29,120 bases of DNA, taken from Entophlyctis helioformis. Its lineage: Eukaryota > Chytridiomycota > Chytridiomycetes > Chytridiales > Chytriomycetaceae. The DNA lies in NCBI GenBank assembly GCA_025526915.1, contig JAHLKH010000263.1, positions 1 to 29,120 of the forward strand, written 5' to 3'. Positions within the stretch are counted from its first letter, which is position 1, and each line of letters opens with the position of its first letter. The notes beneath the pieces are model-generated. The model ran no database searches and was not told where the DNA came from. It saw only the letters and a program-made list of their open reading frames with translations. A program made the position numbers and the translations under genes. Positions 1 to 11,256 of this stretch are shown piece by piece.

Positions 1-111
1 GGCAAAGCAGAGGCATCCAAGACAACGACGGCGTTTTCTTGAATAAACGTCCGGCTCTCGTCGCGCTCTACTTTCCACGCGTGTTCGCAACAACAAACGA
101 CACACGCGCAG

Positions 112-3100
112 ATGGCCGACGAGCAGCTGCGCAAACAGCTGGTGCAGCAGCTGTTTGAGAACACTCTCGAGAACGACGGCGAGGGCGGCGCAGAGAAGCT
201 GCTGCTGCATGCCCGTGTCGTCGAAGGCGAAAAGGAGACCCGTGGCGTCAAGGACCTGCTCAAAGTGTCGTTCCAGAACAAGGAAGACGGCAGCGGCAGC
301 GCTCCCGGCACGTCCGGCAGTGCCATTTCTGCGAGTGCTGCTGCCGGTGGTGGCGATGACGACGACGATGATGATGATGCCGGCGGTGCTGGCGCAGGCA
401 AAGCGTCGTCCAAGAGCAAGCAAAAGCCACGCATCGTGTGCCTGACAAGTGTGTTGACTGCTGGGTCTCTTTGCCTGCTTGTGTGCCGCATGAATGCTTA
501 CACATTCCGATGAACGCAGGCAAGAAGGGCAAGATCCGCATCTCGAAAATCAAGCAGGAGCGCTTTGGCAGTCTGACTATCCTCAAGCAATGGGGCTTGG
601 ACGAGCTCAAGTCGATCGAAAATGGCGAAGTGGGTCTCGCTTGAGTGCGTGTCCATGGATGGCCTGATATGCTGACTATGCACGCCGCAACCGTGAAGGA
701 GGGCCACCTGGTTCTGAATCTGGGCAAGACGTACCGCTGGATATTCGAAGACCTGGCCCGCAAGCGAGCCTTCATCAGCATGTTCATCAAGGTGCGTGCC
801 AGCCAGAGTGTTCCCTCACCCACAACGCTGCGCATGTGTCTGACGTGATGGACATGCTAGCTGTGCAAAACACACAGCAAGAGAATGCCAAAGCTTATCA
901 ACATCTCCGACACGCAAGTCAAGGAAGGAGGTAGACTGCAGAACACTGCGCGATTGGTATCTCTTGGTGGCATGCACTGAGCATGAACGTCATGGACGTG
1001 ATTTGCAGAAGCGGCCGTAGTTGGCCAAGAAGGCAAGGCGGTCTCGGGCGATCACCTCGACGCGAGCATGAGTATGTCAAAGAGCAACGGCTCGTTCGCC
1101 AATGATCTGGCGGACATGGGCGACGACGACAAGGCGGATGAAGGTGGGCGAGCCGATTTCAGTTGTGTCAAGGGAACAGGCACTGACCGCAAACTGTTGG
1201 CGTTTCAAAGTGCATGGACTTGACACAACTGCCATTGATCTGGGTCTTGTCCTGAGTGACTTTGAGTGGCAAGCAAGCGGCGACGCAGCTGCCCTCGAAG
1301 CCCGACTCTTGTCAGAGTTGCAGGCATTGGAAGCCGTATGTAACCGGAATGCACGCCAGCCACTCGACTGCGATGCCTTGCTTATTCAACTGTCTGGCAT
1401 TATAGGCGAACGTGCATGACATTATTCAAAGCGAAACGCAAGCCAATGTGGTTGTTGACGAGATTGAGAACGCGCTCATGGAGCTCGCTCAGATCGACGA
1501 CTGGCTGGCACACTACACGTACCTGCTGGACGTGAGTCATGGAAAACGGCACTGCACTCGATTCTGCTACTCACATTGTCTGCTTGGCACTGGCAGTCGA
1601 TGGGTCAAGACGTGCATCAGATCGAGACGCAGAACAAAGGCCTCCAGGTTGCATCCACGAACCAGAGACTGCTGCTCAAGGCTGTCGATGGGCTGCTCAG
1701 CAGCCTGCGCTTCCCCGGCTATGCTCTTGAAGTGCTTCGCAACGAGCCGCTTGACGATCCCGACGGAGTCAAGGAGTGCGAGAACGCCATCAACAAGCTC
1801 ATGGACACGATCCAAGCCAAGTTCCCAGGTTGCTACTCCCGCGCCGTTCATTCCACATCCCATCTACACCGCAGCTCACACAGTGTTGTTTTCAATGACA
1901 TGCAGAGACGGGCGACATGACGGCGATCAGGGAACGCAAGGGTCTGCTGCAGTCCTACGCAAACGATTTTGCCAAACGCCTGTGCGACTACTTGACCGAC
2001 TTTTTCCAAAAGCAGGCGGAGATGTACGTGCAGGACAAGAACCGCATGTCGCAGAAAGGATCGCTCAAGCTGTACGCTCATGAGAGTCTTGAGCAAAAGC
2101 TGTTCAAGTTCCGTCACTTGCTGCGGTGGCTCAAGGATGTGGATGCGCGTGCTCATCTGGAGCTCCAGATTGTAAGCGTGGATGGGCACGTGTGGCACAG
2201 TCAGTGTAGGTGCTAACGCCAATGCGGATGGTGCAGACCTACATGCGCGAGTTGTCGAGACCATACAAGCGTGAGATCCAAGAGTTTATCGAGGTGCTCA
2301 AGACGCAGCACACGCAGCGCAAGGTGGCTATGGAAGAAATGGATTTCGGTAAGATTGGATATGCCGCATTACCTGCCACTTGCTCATAGCCTTTGTGGCC
2401 TCACATGACCGCCTGTTGCAGTGTTTGTTGTGCAGGGTGGATCGGTGTCGTCTGCGGCCAGCAATGCGATCAAATCAGCCATCCGATCAGGCGCATCAAA
2501 CCTGGCTGGCGGGTCAGGCAGCGATCGTGCAGCAGGCGGTTCAGGCGGCATCCTCAGCAGTGGGAGCGGCGTTGGCGGCATTAAGCAGAAGATGGATAGC
2601 TGGCGGCCGTATCGCAAGCGGCTCGGCAACGCCGGTGCAAGCAGCGGGACAGCAGGTGGCGATACGGAAGACGGCGCGTCCCCTGGAGCAGGAGGCGATG
2701 ACGACGACGACGTGCGCGGTCCACGCCATTTGGGCAACCTCAAGAACTCATCGCAGGCAGGCAGCTCATCCAGCCTTGACCTGAGCCCCGAAGAGCGAAT
2801 GATGCCGGACGAGGTATGGCCAAGCATGCAATTGCGATTAGCGACAACAGGCTGATAAACACCATGCACCTTGCAGGCTGTGGGACACGCGCTGCTCAAG
2901 CTGGTGAACATCATGGTGCGCGAGCAAAACCTTGTTGTGGATCTGTTCAGCATGACAAAGACAAGTATCGGTGGTCCCCAAGTCGCAAGCAGCACCGCCA
3001 CCGGAGAGCCGGAGTCGCCAGCAGCCGTGATGAGTCCGACGCTGCTAACTATTCCAGCCTGGCAAGACGAGCTTGGAAAGCCACGCGAGGCGTTCAAGGA

Positions 3101-4595
3101 CGCGAAAGCACAGAAACGCGTGCAGTGAGTGTCTGCAGTATGGCGATCGGAAACAGCGCGCGATACGCGTGGTGCTGACTGGCGAGACATGGCCCAACAG
3201 GGAGATGATGGACGGCATCTTTGAAGATGTGCGCGAGCAGTTGCTGTCGACCATCGAAGGCGGCCTCAAGTACGACCAGTCCTACGCCGTGGGCATGCTG
3301 GTGCATGTGGAGTTTTACATGAAGGACTACTCCAACACGTCGCACGTGTTTGTGATCAACATGCTCGAGAGCCTGCAGAAGCGTGCCTCGCACATGTTTG
3401 AAAAGTTTGTCGTAAGTTGTGTGCATGTCCACTTTCTCATGTTCATGTTCTTGGAAGGCTGTGTTGACACGGTTGTCATAATGGCGCGGTAGGTTGAGCA
3501 AATCAAGGCGATCGAAGAGACCAAAGTGACGCTCCGAAAGCGCAGCGGCATCCTGCCCTTTGTCAAGACATTTCCTGTAGGATTCATCGAGCGACGTTGC
3601 AGCCAATGGATTGTCGCCAAAGTAGACTGACACGCAAGCCTTGATGGCACGAGTAGAAGTTTGTGGACCGCATGGAAATGATGCTGTCCAACTGGGACGG
3701 TTTGGCGAGACGCACGGTCGACAAGGCATATTCGCGCATCATCAAGAGCATCTTTGAGACGCTCGAAGCCGTGGCACAGCAATTGGGCAATGATCCCAAG
3801 AACGCCAGCGACGAGAAGGACTTTCTCAACATCCACATTCTGACAGTTGGTGGGTCGATTGCGCCTTGCATGCGATCCTTTTCTTGATGCAGATTTTGGT
3901 TCTGACGCTCCTCGTTCTGCTTTACAGAGAACATGCACCACTTTTATGCTGAAGTACGCGGCCGCAAAGTGCCAGGGTTGGACAGCTTCGTCAAACAGGC
4001 CAAGGTGCTGTACGACGTCAACTTGGAGGCGTACTGCAAAGTGGTGATCCGCAAGCCTCTTGGCAAGCTGCTGGAGTTCTTTGAGGGCATCGAGGGTCTG
4101 CTCAAGACTGGGCCGGCAGAAGAAGTCTCGTTCCATATCCAGTACAGCAAGGCTGCACTCAAGGATGTGCTGCGCAAGTATCCAGGCAAAGAGGTGCGTG
4201 GTCTTGAGGGCTGATCCTGGTTGGACGGATGGATGGATGGATGGCTGATGGTGGTGGTGATGGTTGGACGGATGGATGGCTGATGATGATGGTGGAAACA
4301 GATCAAAAAAGGTCTCGAGGCTCTGTACAAGCGCGTTGACAAGCACTTTGCCGAGGAGGAAGGCCTGCATCAGGTCGTGTGGCGCGGCATCCAAGAAGAG
4401 TTTACGCGCCAGCTGCGCCGGTTTGAGGAGCTGATTGCCAAGTGCTACCCAGAGGTCTCGATGCGTCTTGACTTTACGATGGTAAGCCGCAGCACGACGG
4501 CCTGCTTCTTTGCTTGCAGATGTACAAGCCGCTGACTGGATGCACGACAGGACGAGCTGCTTGGATTCTTCTCTGAGCTTGCCATGGCTCACTAG
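112..4595 (+). CDS. SEC3: Exocyst complex subunit Sec3 (EXOC1), 18 exons
   Basis: This is the exocyst subunit that marks sites of vesicle tethering at the plasma membrane through PIP2 binding. The exons join as 112-448, 520-629, 699-791, 861-930, 1009-1143, 1211-1335, 1406-1531, 1597-1828, 1906-2171, 2237-2348, 2422-2813, 2877-3124, 3201-3411, 3493-3576, 3660-3849 (acceptor could be 3657), 3928-4193, 4302-4481 and 4551-4595. They keep frame throughout and give about 1073 residues. The N-terminal PH-like Sec3 PIP2-binding domain is recognisable (KPRIVCL, then KGKIRISKIKQ, then LGKTYRWIFED), interrupted by a run of eight Asp codons. The middle has the coiled-coil region (ANVHDIIQSE, IENALMELAQID) and the C-terminal part has the typical exocyst helical bundle (FFQKQAEMYV, FRHLLRWLKD, LNIHILTVENMHHFY). 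A low-complexity Ser/Gly/Asp linker lies in the 2422-2813 exon. Family assignment is strong; individual splice sites are by eye. Confidence 0.92.
4218..4288 (+). repeat. GGAT/TGATG-rich tandem repeat inside a SEC3 intron
   Basis: Two imperfect copies of a unit starting TGGTTGGACGGATGGATGG (4218 and 4261), with internal GGAT and TGATG microrepeats, fill most of the 108-nt intron 4194-4301. That intron is longer than its neighbours, which are about 65-83 nt. It looks like local slippage expansion without coding effect. Confidence 0.85.
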
Positions 4596-4899
4596 CGAGT
4601 ATGGCCCACTAGCGAGTTGGAGTGAACCTTGACGTCATTGCAAAGTTGGGCCTCTGGTCCGCGACGTGACAAATGCGCGAATCTCAAAAACATTGCAATA
4701 TCCCCCTCGATCAGAAACGCCGTGACGAGAGAGGGCCATACACCACCTGCCAAAACAAAAGCCGACGCCAGCCATTCACGGCCAGCAGCACGACACAACC
4801 AGCCAGCCAGCCAACCAGCATTAGTATCAGACAGCCGGCACGACCAACCGAGACCGCAGCAGACAAGAGACAGAAGGACAGAGAGAGAACTTGCCAGAT
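4596..4899. other. SEC3-SPAG6 intergenic region
   Basis: These 304 nt hold the SEC3 3' end and the SPAG6 promoter and leader. A short duplication, CACTAGCGAGT, occurs at the SEC3 stop codon and again about 17 nt later. A CAGC-rich tract lies around 4795-4815 and a purine-rich AGAGACAG leader sits directly before the SPAG6 ATG. I see no other gene here. Confidence 0.6.
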
Positions 4900-7218
4900 A
4901 TGTCCTCCAATACGCCCGTGACAAGCGCGCGAGCCGTGCTGTCTGTTTTCGAAAAGTACCAGAAGGAGCGCCTCCTGTTCGTCCAGACGGTGGCCGATCT
5001 GGCATCCCGCGAGAGCAACATCGAGGCCCTGCAGAGCGCCGGCGTGATGTCGCTGCTGCGTCCGCTTCTGCTGGACAACATCCCTGCCATCCAGCAGGCA
5101 GCAGCCCTTGCGCTTGGGCGGCTCGCAAACTACAACGAGGAGCTCGCCGAGGCAGTCGTCGAGTCGGACATTTTGCCACAGCTGGTGTTTTCGCTCAGCG
5201 AACAGAATGTGAGTCGTTTCTTTGCCTGATCTCGTGTGGAGGGGATGCTGGCGAGCCCGCTTACTGACTGGCATACTGGCTGGCGGTGGCGGCTCATGTC
5301 GGGATGGAACGGACGGATTGGATTGCGGGGTGGCAGCGGTTCTACAAGAAGGCGGCCGCGTTTGTTCTGCGCGCCGTGGCCAAGCACTCGGCAGAGCTTG
5401 CGCAGTCGGTCACGGATTCTGGCGCTCTGAATGCTCTTGTGACGTGTCTGGAGGAGTTTGATCCTGGCGTCAAGGAGTCGGCCGCATGGGCGCTTGGCTA
5501 CATTGCCAGACACAATGCCGGTGAGCCACTCTGCAGCGAGCCACGCCTGCCATCGACCACGGGCATGCTTGCCGCTTGTGATGCGCGGTCGGGTGCGGAG
5601 CATCTTCGGACTGACGACTTGAAAATGATCAGAGCTCGCCCAGGCTGTTGTCGATGCAGGCGCGATACCGCTCCTGGTTCTGTGTGTCCAGGAGCCAGAG
5701 CTGTCCCTGCGTCGCATCGCCGCGTCTGCACTCAGTGATGTGGCCAAGCACTCGCCCGAGGTACGCATATTCACGGCTGCCACGCAAAGTCCGACGAGGC
5801 AACTAACAGCACTGCATGCCAATCCTCCAGCTGGCACAATCGGTTGTGGATGCCAACACGATCGCATTCATCGCGCCGCTGCTGTCCAATCCCGACGCCA
5901 AGCTGCGCAGACAAGTGTGCTCGGCACTGTCTCAGATTGCCAAGCACACGGTTGACCTTGCCGAGACGGTTGTTGACGGCGAGATTTTCCCGAATGTGCT
6001 CACGTGCCTCAAGGACACGGACGGATACGTCAAGAAGAACGCTGCAACCCTGATATGCGAGATTGCCAAGCACACGCCTGAAGTGAGTTGCCACCAATGG
6101 AATGCCACACGGGATACGGGGAGTCTTGGTGCTAAGCCGTGATGCAATGTGGCTTGACGTGATGCGCACAGCTTGCACAACTGATTGTCAACTCTGGAGG
6201 CATTGCTGCCGTCGTGGATTATGTCAACGAGACGTTTGGAAACGCGCGTCTGCCTGGTGTCATGACGCTGGGATACATCGCCGCCTTTTCCGAGACGCTT
6301 GCACTGTCGGTCATTGTCGCCAAGGGTGTCCCGCCGTTGTCGCAGGCACTTGTTTCAGAGACAGAGGAGCACATCAAGGCAAGCAGGGCTGGCTGCCACT
6401 GCTTCTGCTGAGAGAGATTGACTGACGTGCCACTTGGAATGCAACGATAAACCAGGCTGCGTGTGCTTGGGCTCTTGGGCAGATTGGTCGCCACTCGCCC
6501 GACCATGCCAAAACACTCGCAGACCACGCGGTGCTGCCCAAACTTCTCAAGGTGCTCACATCCGCCTCTGAGGACGGCGGCGAAGCCGGCGCAGACCTCA
6601 AGACCAAGACCAAGCGCGCTCTCAAATGCATCCTCGAAAAGACGCTCCACCTCGATGCCCTTGAGCCGCTGCTCCAGCAATCGACGCCGCCCAACATCCT
6701 CAAGTATGTCGTTGGCCAGTTTGCCAAGATCCTGCCGCACGACGTGACGGCTCGCCGTGCGTTTGTTACGTGTGGCGGCCTGCAGCGTCTGCAAGATATT
6801 GCTGGCAGCTACAGCGCGCTTGCTGCACAGCAAAACGGCATCTCCGGCGGTGCGAATGGACTGACCGGCACCAAGATGGGCGAGTACATTCGGACCATCA
6901 ACGAATGCTACCCCGAAGAGATTGTGCGATACTATTCGCCTGGATACTCTGCGACCCTGCTTGAAAAGGTAACAGTGTTTGGTGGTCAGCTTATGGGCAC
7001 TTGATCAAAGGCAGTCTCACTGACGATACTGCGGCTGGTTGTGCGCATGACAGATTGACGAGTACAGCCGCATGCAGGACTTTACCACACTCAACACGGT
7101 TGGCAAGAGCAAGAGCGTGAACATCATGGCAGCGACGACATCGGCAGCAGCGGCCGCGTCGCCAGGTACAACGCCAATGATGGGCAACGACGCAATGCCG
7201 CAAAGTATCCCAGCGTGA
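4900..7218 (+). CDS. SPAG6: Sperm-associated antigen 6 / PF16 armadillo-repeat central-apparatus protein
   Basis: This is the armadillo-repeat protein of the C1 microtubule in the flagellar central apparatus (Chlamydomonas PF16). Exons are 4900-5208, 5337-5520, 5633-5760, 5831-6082, 6172-6378, 6456-6968 and 7054-7218, giving 585 residues in one frame. Repeats of about 42 residues (FVLRAVAKHSAELAQSV, ALGYIARHNAELAQAV, ALSDVAKHSPELAQSV, ALSQIAKHTVDLAETV) match the family along its length, and the end of the conserved part, CYPEEIVRYYSPGYS, is intact. An Ala/Ser/Met-rich extension of roughly 50-60 residues follows, beyond the usual length of about 509. The join AAG to GCT at 6378/6456 needs a GC-AG intron and restores HIKAACAWALGQIGRH exactly as the family has it. 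The initiator is the first in-frame ATG; the next gene converges on it. Confidence 0.97.
6379..6455 (+). other. GC-AG intron in SPAG6
   Basis: The donor reads AAG|GCAAGC and the acceptor ACCAG|GCT, 77 nt apart, with a branch-like ACTGAC inside. No GT donor gives the conserved HIK-AACAWALGQ join in frame, so the GC donor is required by the protein. Confidence 0.88.
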
Positions 7219-7586
7219 ATCTGAGCGCGGATCAGTCGCATCACCGTCCGTGCACGGGTACAACGCGTCTGTTTGGTGGCTGGCTGCCCATAGTGTCACC
7301 GTTCCATTTCTGTTTTTCTGCTTAGTGCACACACTCTTGTTTCCGTCCCGACCCCCCAAACGTTCACCACCAGCCGGAATCTCTGTCTGTTCCTCCACCT
7401 TTCTACACCACCTGTTCAATCAGTGATGGGCATACCACGCCTTTCTTGTGGTCATGTCCTCCGTCTTTCGACTCGACTATTCGTACTTCTGCGAGCCAAT
7501 GAAACCCTCCACTCTCAAACTACATTCACATTCATTCCACGAGTACCAAAAGCCTGCTCCTTTGATTCGAGAGAGACGATCGGTCA
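7219..7586. other. Convergent 3' region between SPAG6 and the CLAMP gene
   Basis: These 368 nt hold the 3' untranslated regions of two convergent genes. The sequence is pyrimidine-rich from about 7300 to 7480. I see no conserved reading frame, RNA gene or repeat. Confidence 0.6.
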
Positions 7587-9164
7587 TCACTCGGTCTTGA
7601 TGGTCGGCACTTTTGCCATTTGGGACAAGAAGCGATCCCGTTGCTCAAGCAGCATCTTGTCAAACTCGGACGAGATCCCCTCGAGCAGACCAGCAATGAC
7701 GTCCAAGGCCGTCTGCTTGATCTCCTCGGGAGACAGCGAGTCTAGAATATCCACTGCACAGGGACGTGAGTGTGCGCAGCAGCATGGAACAGACATCCAG
7801 CCGGCAAAGCAAGCCACCGTACCTGCGTTGGCGAGACTCTCTGCGTCGAGAAGGTCGCGCTCGGCCAGCTCTCGCGCTCGTTGCTCTGTCTCGTAAGCCT
7901 CGAATGTGATGCCCTCGGACAATGGCGGCGGATTAGGCGGCAGTTCGAGCGTGATGGGCAACTCAATCTCCTGCTTCTCCTGCTCGTTTGTGAACACATA
8001 CTGGTACAGTCTATGGTGTTGAAAGATCCTGTCCAAGCATGCATACGCGATGAGCGGGACAGCCGGGTGGTGGCATACATGGACGCCACGGAGCAGGCAT
8101 ACGTTGATATGGCGTAGTCGACAATGAGCTTGCATTCTTGCGGTCCAAAGATTTCCCAGCTGGCAGACTCGAGGGCGTTGGACGCGCTCTGGTTGACCTG
8201 GTTCAACGACGGACTCGCCATGTAGTCAAACAGCAGCTTCTTGAATTCGGACAATGCGTGCAGATGTGAGAGCGACTTGTCTGGACACGAATCATTCGTG
8301 CTGATCGTCAGCCCTTGGATTGCATGGATGTGGAGCAACAGGCGGCAACGCACCAAACGTCTTGTCGAGCGTTATCTTCATGATGGAAAAGAAGACGCTG
8401 ATCTGTATGGGTGCAAACTTGTTCTCCTTTGCGAAGCTGTTGGCAAGAGCGGGTATCAGCAGGCTTGCCGCGCATGGCAGATGTATTGCCGACACGGCTG
8501 GACGAGACACTTACTAGTAGCAGCTGTGGTAGAAGGAGAGCAGGATGCTGTTCTGGAGATCTTCTTTCCACCCAAGCACGCAGAGAAACTGGGCAATCTT
8601 GCTGCTCGCGGCATGCATTGTCAGCCAGTGCAGCATGGACACGAGGCTGCGAAGCAAGGCAACATACGCGAGCTCTTCTTCTGGCTCGCACGCGTCCAGT
8701 TCGTCGATTTGGTCGGCGGTCAGATACAGCCAAGCCAGAGACACCTCGCTGTCCTTCTGCCCATCCGCCTGTGCGATGCATGCGGCACTTTCAGCAATGG
8801 TGGCCAAGCACGTCTGAGCTCAGTGTCGGCTGCCAAGACTGCTTGCCTCTGCATTGGCGTCGTAGCCGTCTTCAGCAACGTCGCGCGTCTTGCCGGCCTT
8901 GCCGCCCTTGCCCTTTGGGTTGGAGCGAGGGTCTGCAGCGCCGCCGCGCGACGTGATGCCGCTGCTGGTGGGCCGCTTGTCTTTCATGCCCGGCACGGCC
9001 ATCTTGACCCCGCCTGCCCCGCCTCCAGCACCATTGCCGCCACCGGAAGCGCCGGCACCAGGCGCTCCGCCTGCCATTGCAGGGTTGCGAACGGTTGCGT
9101 TGACTTGGGACGTGGACGCTTTCTTCATCGAACCAATCGAGACGACCGATTTGAGAGAGACCAT
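7587..9164 (-). CDS. CLAMP-domain flagellar C1a subunit (C1a-32 / FAP119-like)
   Basis: This is a flagellar protein with the CLAMP domain, the family of the Chlamydomonas central-apparatus subunit C1a-32/FAP119 and the human CFAP119 (CCDC189) and CABCOCO1 proteins. Exons on the minus strand are 9164-8847, 8768-8515, 8436-8354, 8280-8103, 8028-7823 and 7753-7587, giving about 401 residues. The CLAMP core reads YYFAKENKFAPIQISVFFSI, then TFGDKSLSHLHALSEFKKLL, then LIVDYAISTIFQHHRLYQYV. A Glu-rich helix (ETEQRARELAERD) and a C-terminal helical region follow. The N-terminus is Gly/Ala-rich and poorly conserved, so the start is uncertain: 9164 or 9128 (MKKAST). The first intron (8846-8769) is GC-AG. 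I cannot separate CFAP119 from the sister CABCOCO1 group by eye, hence no symbol. Confidence 0.8.
8769..8846 (-). other. GC-AG intron in the CLAMP gene
   Basis: On the minus strand the donor is GAG|GCAAGC and the acceptor CACAG|GCG, 78 nt apart, phase 0. It bridges two reading frames that have no GT donor nearby. The donor hexamer is identical to that of the SPAG6 GC-AG intron. Confidence 0.7.
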
Positions 9165-9345
9165 AAGAGCACAAGAGAGACCGCAGGCGAGGCAGGAACA
9201 CGCGAAGGAGTCCGAGACGCGTGATGTCGCAACGGACAGGCGTGCAAGTGCCGAGAGCCAAGCGACCACCAAGAATGGGTAAAATGCAGTCGAGCACTAG
9301 GTAGAAAAAGTAGGCTTTACTGAGGATACAAAGGGCACGCTTTAT

Positions 9346-10900
9346 TTAAGCAGTGGCCTCGCCGCTGATGAGAGCCTCGCGCTTGGCAGCGACGCGGAGA
9401 GCGCGTCTCTCGCGGGCAGCCTTGGTCTTGGCACGGTGAGCCTCGGCCTGGTCGGCGAGGGTCTTGGTGCGGGCGTTCTCGGCCTTGGCCTTGTGGATGT
9501 ACTCCATGAGGACACGCTTGTTCTTGAAAACGTTACCCTTAGCCTTGGTGTAGAGCTCGTGGTACCTAAACATTGTGCACGGCGCCATGGACAAAGCAGC
9601 AGAGGGAGGCATGAGACGGCTGGCAGAAAAGAGTGGCTGCACGAGACAAGGCAAAACGAAACGTACAGGTGTCTGTCGATCTTGCCAGTGGCTCTGTACT
9701 TGCGGAGCAGGCGACGGAGAACACGCATGCGGCGCATCCAGATGACCATGGTGGGCATGCGGGCCTCGGCGGTACCGTGGCGCTTACCGGTGCCAGAGTG
9801 ACGGCCAAGACGCTTGGCAGCGAGCTTCTCGCGAACGCGGAAGCGCGAGGCAGCAGCGGCAGGCTTGCGGATGATGAGACCATCCTTGACAAGCTTGCGG
9901 ATGTTCTGGCCTGCATTCCCAAAACGGCAGCAGCAGACGCATGAGAGGGTCAGCCTGGGGATCTACAGCACGACATGGCGGTGGCGATGGTGCCCATCAA
10001 CAAAGCCACGCCATTCCAAGCAGCGATGGCGCAAGACCCAGACGTACGGGAGTTGGCGTTTGCGATCTCCTTGACCTCGTTGGGGTCGAGCCAAATCTTG
10101 CGCTGGCCGCACTTGAGGACGGCAGAGGCGAGTCTCTTCTGGGTGCGGAGGTTGGCCCTGCAGACAAGGCGAGAGCATCGGTGGTGTTTGCATACAGGGC
10201 CACATCATTGCAGTCATCCAGCAGCGAAGAGGAAGAAAAACAGCGTGGGTTCAAGCAGAGACACAGAGCAGCAGCAGTGGTCAGCAACGTGCCAGTGCAA
10301 AGCGACAGAGAGGGGAGGGATGCGGGTGTGCAGAGGCGTCGTCCAAACGAGATGCAGTCCGGCAGCAGTCGCAGCAACACAGCCAGCCAGCGGCCGTTGC
10401 CAAGGCGTCCCAGTGCAGTGCAGTTTTGACTCCGTTTTGCAGGCCGCTGCACGTTGAGCTGATTCAGCGTTTGGTTGGTGAAGAGCGTCGCTCTGGCGGG
10501 CGGTTGAGTGCCGGGTGTGTGCGGGTAAGGGCGGTATGGCAGCGGTGCGGCTGGGTTGCACTGCGGCCTGCAGGAGGCTGCTACTGGCAGCAGTTGGTGT
10601 TTGCAGCCGGCGGACGGCTGCTCCCCCTCTTGTGCGGCCGGCGGTTGGCAGCTGACTGTAACAGAGAATCCCATGTTTGTTCACTCGCAGCAGCAGCTGC
10701 TTCATGTTGGCCTGCTGGCTCGCTGGCCTGCTGCTCGCTGGCTGGCGTTGCTGCTCTGGGTCCCTGTAGGCGGCTGCTTCTGGTGGGGGGCCGGTGCTGT
10801 GCTGGGCGACTGCGCTCGTCTGGCTGCGCTCCTCTGCACATGGACGCAGCAGGCAGGGGGAGGTAGCTGGCCGCCGTGGTTGGCAGCAGGCGACTTACAT
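9346..10900 (-). CDS. RPL19: 60S ribosomal protein L19 (eL19)
   Basis: This is a large-subunit ribosomal protein. Exons on the minus strand are 10900-10899 (AT only), 10157-10048, 9910-9667 and 9565-9346, summing to 576 nt and 191 residues, the usual size. The protein begins [19 protein letters not shown] and contains the eL19 signatures [49 protein letters not shown] and [20 protein letters not shown], followed by a basic helical tail. The initiator ATG is split by a 741-nt intron (AT|G) with a consensus GTAAGT donor. Baker's yeast RPL19 genes have the same two-nucleotide first exon. The alternative start, an ATG at 10208 with a short intron, lacks a good donor. Confidence 0.95.
10158..10898 (-). 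other. Long first intron of RPL19 splitting the start codon
   Basis: This 741-nt intron runs from AT|GTAAGTCG to CTGCAG|GGCC on the minus strand, several times longer than the usual intron here. It is rich in GCAGCAG and GCTGGC microrepeats. I looked for box C/D snoRNA motifs and found only one weak C-like box with no partner D box. Confidence 0.8.
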
Positions 10901-11256
10901 TGGGGACAGGGGGGGTTAGAGTGTGCGGAGAGAAGAAGAAAAAAATGGCGACTTGGACTCTGTGCCGCTGGTGTCTTGCAGCCCGCACAGACCGAGTTGC
11001 GCTGAATAAGTGTCGATTCGGTGCAGTGTCTGGTAGTGGCCCGACTACCGCAATCGTCGCTTTGCACTAACGGCGCCGGCCAGCACGAAACGCCGAGCAC
11101 ACGCAAAGGTGTGGCAAAGCAGTCACGTGACACGCGTTGAACCCTGTGGGTGTTGACACCCTGCCGCCGCCCGATCCCGCCTTCGCGCCAGCAACCGACT
11201 TCAGCGCCCAACTCGCCCAAGCGACCCGCCAGCCCCCAAGCGACCCGACCCCCCGC
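10901..11256. promoter_or_regulatory. Divergent promoter RPL19 / small membrane protein
   Basis: These 356 nt separate the RPL19 start (minus) from the ATG of the small membrane-protein gene (plus). They include an A-rich tract near 10930-10945 and the palindrome GTCACGTGAC at 11122-11131. No other gene is visible. Confidence 0.6.
11122..11131. promoter_or_regulatory. GTCACGTGAC E-box-like palindrome
   Basis: A perfect 10-bp palindrome of the bHLH (Cbf1/USF-type CACGTG) class in the divergent promoter, about 220 bp before the RPL19 start and 126 bp before the other gene's ATG. The same TCACGTGA core recurs before RPS18 and XPB. Confidence 0.6.

Noticed and set aside
3327..4592. 421-codon open frame on the minus strand
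   Set aside because: It lies antisense to well-supported SEC3 exons, includes translated intron repeats (poly-His, PSIHPS) and resembles nothing; it is a shadow frame.
8241..9224. 327-codon open frame on the plus strand
   Set aside because: It is antisense to the CLAMP-domain gene, whose exons match a known family; the frame is open because of GC-rich codon bias.
10203..10208. ATGATG on the minus strand as the RPL19 start with a short intron
   Set aside because: It would need ATGAT|GTGGCC, a poor donor with an intron of about 45 nt. AT|GTAAGT at 10900 fits consensus and the known yeast gene structure.
10158..10898. snoRNA inside the long RPL19 intron
   Set aside because: Only a weak C-box-like ATGATG near the 3' end was found, without a D box or terminal stem. 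The RPS18 intron showed no C box at all.
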